From positions 5,179,564 through 5,233,285 of the forward strand of contig NW_009799179.1 of assembly GCF_000213175.1 (NCBI RefSeq): a stretch of DNA of 53,722 nucleotides, read 5' to 3'. This DNA is from Neurospora tetrasperma FGSC 2508 (taxonomy: Eukaryota > Ascomycota > Sordariomycetes > Sordariales > Sordariaceae). The position numbers were made by a program, and so were the translations under genes. Of this stretch, positions 35,171 to 44,475 are shown piece by piece. Position 1 is the stretch's first letter, and every line of letters starts with the position of its first letter. The notes under the pieces were generated by a model that saw only the letters and a list, made by a program, of their open reading frames with translations, ran no database searches and was not told the origin of the DNA.

Positions 35171-35994
35171 GTAGGATTGTTCACAGTCCGCGGAAGACAA
35201 GGATATAAAACGATCCTCAGACTTATACACTATGAATGCGAATCCATATTCTCCGAATCTAGGTATCGGTACATCAAAAGAAAGATAAAACAGATCTTTA
35301 GTTGGACTTCGACAAGACATGCAAAAACTCCCTCTTCATCATAATATCGAGGTATCAACAATGTCCCGTTCGGCTAAGATATGCCCCGAACTATCATGAT
35401 ACAGTACCTAGTTCCTCTCGAATCACCCAAAATGTTCCCCATCTTCAAATCCCTCCTCGCCTATGAGCTGTCTGTCCCTTTTTCCCGCTCGGGTAGGCCG
35501 GATGTTAGGAAACTAGTGTAAGATTCTCCAGCGTTCAGTCTCTGTAAACAGGGAGGCACGGAGTTAGTTCGTGGGACCGACCGACCGAACCTCCGAACGG
35601 GTGTGGCGCTTTTTATAAGGCTTTGTGGGTGTGGGGGTACAGCGAGATGTCCGCTGTCCGATGTACTGCGGTTGCATAGTAGAGGACAGGAAAAAGATAG
35701 ATAGACCTGGTGTCCCACTCAGTCGATGTCAACATCGATGAACCTGTCTGTACCTGGGCGTGCACGGCTATGGGGTCTAAATGCCAAAGGAAACCATTTC
35801 CCACCCACCCTCCGAATTTTTTTTTTTTTTTCGCCCTCTTTGATCCGGTTGTTTGGGAGGTTCACATGCAAAGTGCAAGACTGCAAGTACATTGAGATGG
35901 ACGCCGGCTTCATGCAATGCAGCATCACTGCAGTGACATTGTGACATTCACGTTTCGATCGTCTGTGCTTCCCCGTTCATGTGCGCATGATCTG

Positions 35995-36015
35995 AAAAAA
36001 AAAAAAAAAAAAAAA
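35995..36015. repeat. Poly(A) homopolymer, 21 bases
   Basis: 21 A followed by GG and nine more A, about 260 bp beyond the his-3 stop codon. Confidence 0.9.
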
Positions 36016-36275
36016 GGAAAAAAAAAGTTGATATAATGATGAAAATGAAAACCAAGGGACGAACACCTCTTCTGGAATAGGGAGAAAAACTAAAGGGACG
36101 TTTGAGTCTCTACATTTACCATCAGATTCATGTACTGATCTTCAGCCTGTACAGAACGGTACAATGTTCAAAACTCGTTATCATTACTCTATGTGCCCAA
36201 AATGACCCAGATATAGATCAACCCACTACGTTCATTTTGTTCTTTTTTTTTTTTGCTACTTCAAGAGATTTCCAT

Positions 36276-38951
36276 CTAGTTGCTCTTGCTCATGTGCTCA
36301 AGACGGATGCTGACCGCCCTTCTGTGAGCCTCGAGCTCCTCAACCTTAGCCAACTGCATAACAGCCTGGCCGACGTTTTTGAGACCCTCGGCAGTCAAGT
36401 TGGAGCTGGTAATGTGCTTGACGAACGAGGCGAGATTGACGCCAGAGTACTGCTTGGCAAAGCCATAGGTAGCTATGTGTCTTGACGTTAGCAGAAGAAT
36501 TTGTGAAGCGGAGCATGTTATGATGTGCAACTTACGCAGCGAGTGGTTGACACCAGCAGAGTAATCGCCAACGGACTCAGGAGTCCAGGCGCCAATGAAA
36601 ACACTACCGGCGTTCATGACAAGATCAACAGCCTTCTCGGCCTCCTTGATCTGGAGGATCAAGTGCTCAGGAGCGTACTTGTTGCTGAGCTCCATGGCCT
36701 CCTCAACGGTCTTGACCTGCACGGTGATCGAGTGAGCGATGGAGCCACGGACAATCTGGACGCGAGGAAGCTCCATAGCCTGACGGTGAACCTCGTCCTC
36801 GATAGCCTGAAGATGCTCCTCGTCGAGGTCAATGGCGATCAGGATGACCTGGCTGTCAACGCCGTGCTCAGCCTGGGACAGGAGATCCGAGGCAACGAAC
36901 GCGGGGTTGGCGTCCTTGTCAGCAATGACGAGCACCTCGGAGGGGCCAGCGGGCATGTCGATACCAACGGCAGCGTTGGTGTCGTTGCTGACGAACATCT
37001 TGGCAGCAGTGACGAACTGGTTACCGGGGCCGAGAATCTTGTCGACCTTGGTGATGCTCTCGGTGCCGTAGGCCATGGCAGCTACGGCCTGGGCACCGCC
37101 GGCAAGCACGATGGACTCGGCGCCAACCTTGTGAGCGACGTAGACAATCTCGGGAGTGATGGTTCCGTCGGCGCGGGGAGGAGAGGCGAACACAATCTTG
37201 TTGCAGCCGGCGACCATGGCGGGAACACCCAGCATAAGGGCAGTGCTGGGGAGAACGGCGGTACCGCCGGGGATGTAGCAGCCGACGGCCTCGATGGGAC
37301 GAGAGAAACGGCTGCAGACAACACCGGGCATGGTCTCGACCTGGAGGGGCTTCTCCTCCTTCTGGGCGGCGTGGAACTTGCGGATGTTTTCGAAGGATAC
37401 GTCGATGGCAGCAATGGTCTCCTCAGGGAGCTGCATAAGCTCCTTGGGGAAGGGCGCCTTCAGGACAGGGCTAGTAAGAGAGGTAGCCTTCTCAAACTTG
37501 TGAGTGTAAGACAGAACAGCCTTGTCGCCGTTCTTGCGGACGTCCTCGATGATGGGGACAATGATCTTGTAGATGGCATCAGACGACTTTTGCGCAGGAC
37601 GCTTGAGAGCAGCATCGAGCTCCTCGGTAGAGACCTTGGAGGCGTCGAAACGTCTCATGGTGATCTTCTCAGGGGTAGTCTCCTGGGCAGCCTCCTTGGT
37701 GACGGGGGCCGAAGTGGCAGCGGGAGCGGACGCCGCAGGCTTGATGCCCTCCTTCTCAGCCCACTTACCCTTAGCATCTCCAGTCCTGCGCTTGACCTTC
37801 CAGCTCTTGGCGTCAAGGCTCCTTTCGATATCGGCAAGAGTAACGCCGGCGGCAACGGCCCTGGTAAGAGCAAAGTAGAAGAGATCGGCAGCCTCAAAGG
37901 CGATTTCCTGGGGGGTCTGAGCGGTGCAGAGCTCCTCAGCCTCCTCCATGATCTTGGCCCGGACGAGCTTCTCATCGGAGAAGAGACGGGCAGTGTAGGA
38001 GCCCTCGGGGGCAGACTGTTTCCTCGAAATCAAAGTCTGCTCGAGCTTGGGAAGGCCTTTGAGCTGACCAAAGCAGCCGGACTGATCGAGGTGGCAGAAA
38101 CGGCCCGTCTGCTTCACGACAAACTTGAGAGCATCGTTATCGCAGTCAAGCGAGATGCGGACGAGCTCCTGAGTGTCTCCGGAAGTAGCACCCTTGTACC
38201 AGAGACCGCGCTTCCGGCTCTGGTAGACACCAGTCTGTGTCCTGAGGGCCTCGTTCACACTCTCGGCACTGCTGTAGACCAGACCCAGAGCAGTGTCGTG
38301 CTCATCAACGACGACGGTGGGGAGCAGACCATCGGCACGGTCAGACTTCCAGACGCTCGAGAGGATGGTGGAGATGGCAAGCTTTCCGGCCTCGTCCTTC
38401 TTTGTTGTCAAGCCAGTGGATGGCAGGATGGGGATGGCGTTAGCCTTGGCGGCGACCTGGATGAACTGTTCGAGATCGGCCCCAGGAACGGGCTTGATGA
38501 AGAAGGGGGTAATTTTCTTGTCTCTAGCCTCCTCCAGAAACTGTGCAGCCTCGGAGGCAGTCTGATCGAAGCCGGAGAGCAAAAGGCCGCTCTCGGTGGC
38601 GGAGGAAAGCAGAGCAGCGCTGCTTCCAGTGACAATGGGGGCAACGCGGGAGCCATATGCGGAGAGGTCGGCCAACTGCTCGGTCTTGACAAACACCTTG
38701 CGGGCGCCGGCGTCCAGAAGAGTGATAATATCATCGATAGACTCGAGGGCTGTTACATCGAAGTAGGGCTCAAATTCGACATTGTGACGCTTGAGGAATC
38801 GCAGGATTTTCTCAAGGGTCTGGGGCTTGACCTCGAAGAAGACGCAGCCAAGACACGAGACTTCCTCCCGGCTGAGGCCCTCCTTGATGTCATTCAGTCC
38901 GGGAGGAACACTGACACCGACGAGGAAGGGGAGGGGAAGTGTTGTCTCCAT
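36276..38951 (-). CDS. his-3: Histidine biosynthesis trifunctional protein
   Basis: Exons 36536-38951 and 36276-36472 join through GTAAGT...CATAG to 870 aa, the length of Neurospora HIS-3. The protein carries three activities of histidine synthesis: phosphoribosyl-AMP cyclohydrolase (middle, RGLWYKGATSGDTQELVRI then DCDNDALKFVVKQTG), phosphoribosyl-ATP pyrophosphohydrolase (ARLFSDEKLVRAKIMEEAEE, then FEAADLFYFALTRA) and histidinol dehydrogenase (from about 440 to the end). The dehydrogenase blocks visible are GCYIPGGTAVLPSTALM, KILGPGNQFVTAAK, DMPAGPSEVLVIAD and LLSQAEHGVDSQVIL. The splice restores NHSLPTYGFAKQYSGVN, a conserved histidinol dehydrogenase site. The start METTLPLPFLVG at 38951 is the first ATG in frame. 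It is divergent from TAF9. Expected regulation is cross-pathway control by CPC1, and a matching site lies upstream. Confidence 0.99.
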   Translation of the reverse strand: METTLPLPFLVGVSVPPGLNDIKEGLSREEVSCLGCVFFEVKPQTLEKILRFLKRHNVEFEPYFDVTALESIDDIITLLDAGARKVFVKTEQLADLSAYGSRVAPIVTGSSAALLSSATESGLLLSGFDQTASEAAQFLEEARDKKITPFFIKPVPGADLEQFIQVAAKANAIPILPSTGLTTKKDEAGKLAISTILSSVWKSDRADGLLPTVVVDEHDTALGLVYSSAESVNEALRTQTGVYQSRKRGLWYKGATSGDTQELVRISLDCDNDALKFVVKQTGRFCHLDQSGCFGQLKGLPKLEQTLISRKQSAPEGSYTARLFSDEKLVRAKIMEEAEELCTAQTPQEIAFEAADLFYFALTRAVAAGVTLADIERSLDAKSWKVKRRTGDAKGKWAEKEGIKPAASAPAATSAPVTKEAAQETTPEKITMRRFDASKVSTEELDAALKRPAQKSSDAIYKIIVPIIEDVRKNGDKAVLSYTHKFEKATSLTSPVLKAPFPKELMQLPEETIAAIDVSFENIRKFHAAQKEEKPLQVETMPGVVCSRFSRPIEAVGCYIPGGTAVLPSTALMLGVPAMVAGCNKIVFASPPRADGTITPEIVYVAHKVGAESIVLAGGAQAVAAMAYGTESITKVDKILGPGNQFVTAAKMFVSNDTNAAVGIDMPAGPSEVLVIADKDANPAFVASDLLSQAEHGVDSQVILIAIDLDEEHLQAIEDEVHRQAMELPRVQIVRGSIAHSITVQVKTVEEAMELSNKYAPEHLILQIKEAEKAVDLVMNAGSVFIGAWTPESVGDYSAGVNHSLRKLHIITCSASQILLLTSRHIATYGFAKQYSGVNLASFVKHITSSNLTAEGLKNVGQAVMQLAKVEELEAHRRAVSIRLEHMSKSN

Positions 38952-40174
38952 GGTGTTTTCCTCTGTTTGATTTTCTCGCCTTTTAGGTATTGTGCTGTTC
39001 CCCAATTCGTCGATGTGTCGGGTGAAGTCTGACGTAGGGTTGAACTCAAGGTCAAGTGAGATACAGAGATGGAGTATTACAAGCTATCAGGCTATGAAGA
39101 TGAGGCCCGCTTCGAGTGTCGCTTATGTACACTCAGAAAAGACTCGGGCTTTATGAAAATCGGGTGATTTGGTATGACTCTTTCACAATTCACACCTCTT
39201 TCCGTCGAAAACTCGGCAGGCAAGGTTTGATACAAGGATCAGTACGTACTGTGTACCTGAAAGTTACCAGGAATTACAGGTTTCTCGACTTCGCGCTCCA
39301 TGTATCGACAGACGCTATGGTGGGGTTGGGGTTCGCAGTGTGACGGGAGGCAATGCAAATGCCCCTCATCTCATGCATTGGGAACTTTTCCCGCGTGCCA
39401 TCCTGTCGGTGCCAGAAGTCTTTCCTTCCAGATTTCTTCCTTGTACCGCTGACGTTGGCCGGCAGCTGGCAAGCAACAGAGGGGTTGCTTGATGCCGCCT
39501 TGCCGATGTCAATGCCGCCGTCGCCCTCTCAGGTGAAAATAAGCTATGGTCTGTGCTGTTACGGCAGGCTAAACTGCCCTGAGGCTCGTCGCCCTTGTTT
39601 TGCGGCACGGTGCGAGTGATCTCCAGTTGCGATCTACTTGTACATCGTCCACTGCAGTGCTGAGTGCGCTGCACTGGGTCAGTGACCGTGCCGCGGCTTG
39701 GCCTTAGCGCCCGCTAGAGGTACGATTCCCGGTCGGCGTGAGAATGAACGAACCGGAACTTCGAACTTCCATCACACGTCGTCTAAAGCTAACTTTCCAC
39801 TTGCATCCGAACTTCAAGCCTTCTCCTTTCGCCGAAGCTCCCTTCCGGAACAAACCCAAATCTTCCAACGCGCCATCCTAAGATACTCCGCGACCATCGG
39901 AAGTCACATAATCCTCACAACCAATCGCGCCTTACACACGACGCCAGCTATCAGATCTATCTCGAACTGCGAACAGAGCTACCCAGCTCCCCGCGCCGAA
40001 CATCAAACCGACCTCGATATCAGCCAATCCATCTGCTTGCTACAAAACCACTAGGAAACATCACACAAGTACCAGTCACCGCGCGAGCTGTACACTACTC
40101 AGCTTCGCCCCAAATAGCATCTCTCAGCACCAATTGACCAAGCCTCCCCCCTCCATCGGCGGCAGTCACCAACC
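38952..40174. promoter_or_regulatory. Divergent promoter region his-3 / taf9
   Basis: 1.2 kb between the ATG codons of his-3 (-) and TAF9 (+). It includes a CPC1-like site at 39174-39182 and, on the TAF9 side, an AC-rich leader with ACATCACACAAG-like words. The open frame at 39698-40054 has no family resemblance and probably lies in the TAF9 leader. Confidence 0.55.
39174..39182 (-). promoter_or_regulatory. CPC1/GCN4-like site upstream of his-3
   Basis: On the his-3 strand the site reads AAGAGTCAT, matching 8 of 9 positions of the CPC1 consensus ATGASTCAT. It is about 220 bp upstream of the his-3 start codon. CPC1 is the Neurospora activator of amino-acid biosynthesis genes. A single 8/9 match can arise by chance. 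Confidence 0.4.
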
Positions 40175-41137
40175 ATGTCCGCCGCCGCCACAACCACGGC
40201 TCCCCTCCCAAACGGCAATCCCGCGCCCGGCAGCCAGAATAACGCGTCGGCAGCGTCATCATCCACGGCCGCAACCTCTCAATCCCAATCCCAGTCTCAA
40301 CTAGCCACCCAGCCCTCCTCCGCCTCCCAAGCACCACCACCAACGACCACAACAGCCCCAGCAGCAACAACATCAACAGCAGTAACAACATCCAACCCCA
40401 ACACCCTCTCCACCACTGCTGCTGCTGCTGCCGCCTCCTCAGCAGCTTCCAACCCCCGCCCCCGCGACGCCCGCACAATCGAGCTCCTCCTGACCGCGCA
40501 AGGCGTAATAGCCTTCGAACAGCGCGTCCCGCTTTTGTTGCTTGACTTCGCCTACCGCCACACCTCGGCCGTGCTCTCCGACGCTTTACACCTCTCTGCG
40601 GACCCGTACACCTCGCACGCGGGCGCCCGGCCCTCGGCCTCTTCTGGCGCGGCCCCCGTCAATGTGGGCGACGCGACGATTACAAGTAACGCGGTGCAGC
40701 TGGCGATTGCCAGCCGGCTGAACTTCCAATTCCGCGGCGGCAGCGGGGGCGGGAGCGGTGGTGGTGTCAGCAAGGAGTGGATGATGGAGATGGCGAGGGA
40801 GAAGAATAAGGTGGCGTTGCCCAAGGTCAGTGTGAATGAGTGGGGGGTAAGGTTGCCGAGCGAGAGGTTTGTGTTGAATGGGGTTAGCTGGGGGTTGAAG
40901 GGGGACGGGTGGATCGCCGGCGGGGATGAGACAAGTGGCGATGAGGAGGAAGGTAGTGATGAGGACATGGAGGATGCGATGGGCATCAACAAGAAGGGTG
41001 AGAATGGTGATGCTATGGAGGGGATAGAGAAGGAGGATATTGGTGGGGATGGGGTAGAGGGTGGCACGGTGGATGACTTGTTTGGGGATGATGATGGTGA
41101 TAATGATGAGATGGAGGATGTGGATATGTTTGCTTGA
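40175..41137 (+). CDS. taf9: Transcription initiation factor TFIID subunit 9 (TAF9), also SAGA
   Basis: A single-exon gene of 320 aa with a good start context (CAACCATGTC). TAF9 pairs with TAF6 through histone folds in TFIID and SAGA. Residues 1-93 are a Ser/Thr/Gln/Ala-rich disordered tail. The TFIID-31 domain starts at about 94: [18 protein letters not shown], then [20 protein letters not shown] and [21 protein letters not shown], the last being the conserved continuation of the histone fold. A Gly/Ser loop ([10 protein letters not shown]) interrupts before [17 protein letters not shown]. The conserved tail [19 protein letters not shown] follows. The C-terminal 80 residues are very acidic and end EDVDMFA. 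The protein is longer than yeast Taf9 because of its two disordered ends. Convergent with lipin downstream. Confidence 0.94.
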   Translation: MSAAATTTAPLPNGNPAPGSQNNASAASSSTAATSQSQSQSQLATQPSSASQAPPPTTTTAPAATTSTAVTTSNPNTLSTTAAAAAASSAASNPRPRDARTIELLLTAQGVIAFEQRVPLLLLDFAYRHTSAVLSDALHLSADPYTSHAGARPSASSGAAPVNVGDATITSNAVQLAIASRLNFQFRGGSGGGSGGGVSKEWMMEMAREKNKVALPKVSVNEWGVRLPSERFVLNGVSWGLKGDGWIAGGDETSGDEEEGSDEDMEDAMGINKKGENGDAMEGIEKEDIGGDGVEGGTVDDLFGDDDGDNDEMEDVDMFA

Positions 41138-41875
41138 AGGGGGCTGTATTGTCTTTACAGTTGGCTTCGCGGACACCGGTTCCTGTTTCGGGGCCATTGA
41201 TGGTTCATCGTCAGGGGAACAATTTTCCTTCTTTCTCACGGTTTACTGTAGTTTCACCGGGTATCTCTTCACGGTGTCATGGCGTTTAGGAGTAGGGAAC
41301 CGAAAAGGTGACAGCATCCAAAGAGTGAGCTCAACTTTACACCAAGCAGTTAATAAAGTTTTATACATGACTATATTTGCCTTGCTAATCCCTAAGGAAG
41401 AACGGCAGTAGAAATTCGGATATCATTTTCGACGTCACTTCGTACAAAGGTTTTTCGCAAGAGTATTCCACGTCGTATACGCACCTACGCCAGATGGGTC
41501 AGGAGGCTGTTATCAAGCCTAAATGAGTACTCAAGAGTATTTTGGAGATAATGGGACCAGGAATTACTAGAAAAAAAAAAAGAAAAAAAAAGGTAGACGT
41601 TTCTAGGAGTAGTGATATAATAAACTAGCACCGTAAATGTCAAGTACATTGTATTTTGCTTCCAGTTGCGCCGCGCTATGCAATGTGAGGAAATCGCCCA
41701 AGGATCACCTCTCTTCCATCCATTTTCCTCATCCTCCTCCTCCCCCTCCTCCTCCTCCTCCGCCTTTCCTCGGGTGTGTGCTAGTCTATCGCTGTTGAAA
41801 GTTTCAAATAGCATCTTCCCTCTTCATGATAACGATACTTGATCACAAACCCTCTTCTCGTTATACATGCTTCTT
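41138..41875. other. Convergent 3' regions of taf9 and lipin
   Basis: 738 bp with A-rich tracts at 41570-41590 and a CTC-rich tract at about 41728-41763. Likely two 3' UTRs. No gene seen. Confidence 0.55.
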
Positions 41876-44475
41876 CTAGCTCACTTCCTTTTCAACAGTA
41901 AGATCCTTAATCCCAGTAATAATTTCAGCATCTGCATCTGGCTCAATCACCTTGGGCGACACCGATGAGCTTGAGCCGTCCCTGGACTGCTGCTCAACCG
42001 GCACTTGCAATTGAGCTTCAGTTGGTTCCCTCTTCCTCTCCTGCTCCTTCATTGCCTGTTCGAGATCGGCAGCGGCACGTCTGAGCCCTTCCTCTTCCTC
42101 GGCGCCGAGTCCTCCGTCTTCCTCCTCCTCGTTGTCCACCTCTTCTTCTTCAACGATTTTTTCTCCCTCGGCGTCCTCGTCGTCAATGATTCCCTCATTC
42201 GCATCGGCATCCACATACACGCTCTCCAGCATAGCCGAATCAACCATATGCTCGGGCGCAGCCTCCTCATCATCAAATTCTCCCTCCTCTTCCTCACCAT
42301 CCTCATCATCATCCTCTCCATCATCCTCTGCATCATAATCCCCATCCTCACTTGCCACGCTTCCTTCCTCGTAATCATCCACCGAGTTTCTCGAGATGTA
42401 GCTGTCCGCAAGACCGTCGCCAACTTCCTCCTCGTCATCCTCCTCGTACTCACTTTCATGATCATCGACAACAGCCGGAGCAGATGTCTTTCGGCCACCG
42501 CTGCGCTCGTCCTCGGTGTCACTGGCAGAGAACTCGTCAAGATCCAAAGGCTGGTCTCGCCAATACTTGAAATCCGTGTAATCCTCGCCACCGCCCTTGA
42601 TGAGCGTGGTGACAGGTGGGAAGTAATGGTCGACGACCTCGGTCATGTTGACATAACTCAGCTTGAGTTTGTTGAGACTCAGCAAATCGAGTGACACCTC
42701 CGCATTAGAGTTGATGGTGAAGATGCGGTTACGGGGCACGTCGACCGTGCGATACGAGATTTGGTCCGTGAAACGGTTGCCGAACCCGGCGTAGAACGGT
42801 GTGCGATCGGGCCCGTAGAGATTGCGGATGTCACGAAGCGTGGACATCTTGAAGATATGTGGTTTGCGGAGATAGATCTCGCGACGGAGAGCCGCCATAG
42901 TTCGGTCGGGTGAGAGAATGGTAGGTCCGCGTGGGAGACGGTACCCGTCTTGAACGATACCTGCGAGGTAAGTTCGTGTAGTGTCGGCCTGGCCGACGGA
43001 CCGACTCGTTAGATACATTATGTTGTACCCGTTGGCTACAATATCAGTATACAGCTTGGCTACACCAGCATGCGTCCAGTCGCGCCCGATCATGTTCAGC
43101 ACGTGGCCAAGCGCATCAGACTTTGTGATGGTTCCATCAATATCCGAGATGACCACGGGTACCTCGTGCTTCCATAAAAACATGTAAGCCTGGCAGGTAG
43201 CCTTGTTCACGGTGAAGCTCATTGAGTTCTCGCCGGGCTTCAGATTCAAGGCCTTCAACTGGTCGCTAGTCAACCTCAAGGTCTTTGCGTAGTTCCGGTT
43301 GGGATCACCCGCTGCCGAACTACCAGGAGAGCTTGGGGGTGTCTGCAGGGTCATCTGGCCGACATCAGAGTCAGCTCTCCTGTGGATCGGTAGAGTCGTG
43401 GCGGCTGAGGCATCACTAGCATCGCTCTGATACCCAGGGTCAGAAGCGGCATCAATGTTGCCCATGTGAGATGCAGAGCGTAGGGGGTCCATCGTCCTCT
43501 TCATGGCGGCCTCCTTCGCCTCGATGCTGCTGTAGATCCAAAGGTTTCCATGCTCGTCAACGCCAAAAAGTGCGCCGATGTCGTAGTTGCCATCAAGCTC
43601 GTCCGTGAGAATCTTGCGCGCAAGGATCTCGGCCCGGAAGGCGTCTTCCTCATTGTTCTTGAACGCAGTCATATCTAACATGAGGTCTCCGGTCTCGCTG
43701 ATGTGGTTAGGGATATTGGCGGCGGCGAGCTCTCGGGAAAGGTTCATTGCCCTTTGAAGAGCTTCGGGTGCTGTAAGCGGCGGCGGGCTGCGGGATCTTT
43801 CGGTGTGGCTATCGCCTTCTTCTGAACCTTCGTGGGTGCTGCCATCGCTTGGCATTCTTCGCGCTGATTGCCGCAGAAGGCCATCGCTATGTGGGCGAAA
43901 CGGAGACCATTCACCCTTGATAGGATCTGGTGATACGGAACGAGGTGTGAGCAACCCTTATAACCCATGCTTGTCAGTATATGCCGATCATGGCGGCGTG
44001 GAAGCTGGACCAAGCGCTTACCGTCTCGTGCTAGTAGAGCAGTGGGAGGAGGCCTGTGGTTGAAGCTCGAAGAACGGGTTTTGCCTTCTACCGAGTTCAG
44101 ATCGAGTGATTCGGGTTCTTGTAGAGGCCCTGACTGGTCGGCATTGAGCGGAGGACTAGAGGCGGGCGACACGATGGGCGACGTCTGCATGCTCTGAGGG
44201 ATAGTGTCTGTAGTTTCGAAGACGAAGAAGGCCTCGCCTCCCTCACCCAGCTTCATGGCATAGTCCTGCTTGACGCCATTGACCCTGAATTCGACTTTCT
44301 TTTCGGATGGGCGCAACAGCGAGAACTTGCCAAAACGCACGTGAAAGGGAGAGCATGCAAGGGTGCCATCTTCCTGCTCAACGACTATCACGTCGATGGC
44401 ACCGCTGAGGGTCGCAGGGTTGATAGAGTTCCAGGCGGTAGAGACAGAGTCGCCGAGACTCCTGACGTACTGCAT
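41876..44475 (-). CDS. pah1: Lipin-type phosphatidate phosphatase (Pah1/Ned1)
   Basis: Exons 44022-44475 and 41876-43926 (GTAAGC...CCAG) give 834 aa. The enzyme is a Mg2+-dependent phosphatidate phosphatase making diacylglycerol; it acts at the nuclear/ER membrane and affects nuclear shape. The Lipin N domain is at residues 1-105 (start MQYVRSLGDSVSTAWNSINP, then ATLSGAIDVIVVEQEDGTL, FHVRFGKFSLLRPSEKKVE). The HAD-like LNS2 catalytic domain has the DxDGT motif DIDGT at 413-417, then GHVLNMIGRDWTHAGVAKLY, YLTSRSVGQADTTR, RGPTILSPDRT and PFYAGFGNRFTDQISYR. A Ser-rich linker (HRRADSDVGQMTLQTPPSSP) separates the domains and holds likely phosphosites. The long C-terminal tail is highly acidic, as in Pah1, where a short acidic end helps recruit the Nem1-Spo7 phosphatase. 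The start at 44475 fits the amphipathic helix of the family. Confidence 0.97.

Larger units (their letters stand above)
34495..36275. other. his-3 proximal part of the lpl/his-3 interval
   Basis: 1.8 kb downstream of his-3 with no recognisable gene. It contains six CGCT units (35147-35170), a T run (35817-35831), a 21-A run (35995-36015) and GGAT/ATGG words near 34960. In Neurospora crassa the recombination hotspot cog is located a few kb beyond the his-3 3' end, so this interval or the gap could contain its counterpart. No sequence motif proves that. Confidence 0.45.

Noticed and set aside
36525-39032. 835-codon open frame on the plus strand, antisense to his-3
   Set aside because: It lies opposite the his-3 coding exon and is the usual antisense shadow of a GC3-biased gene. 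Its Gly/Leu/Asp-rich translation resembles no family, while the minus strand encodes a well-known 870-aa enzyme.
39698-39740. GGTACGATTCCCGG as a tRNA fragment
   Set aside because: There is one B-box mismatch and the expected T-stem does not pair; no cloverleaf is visible.
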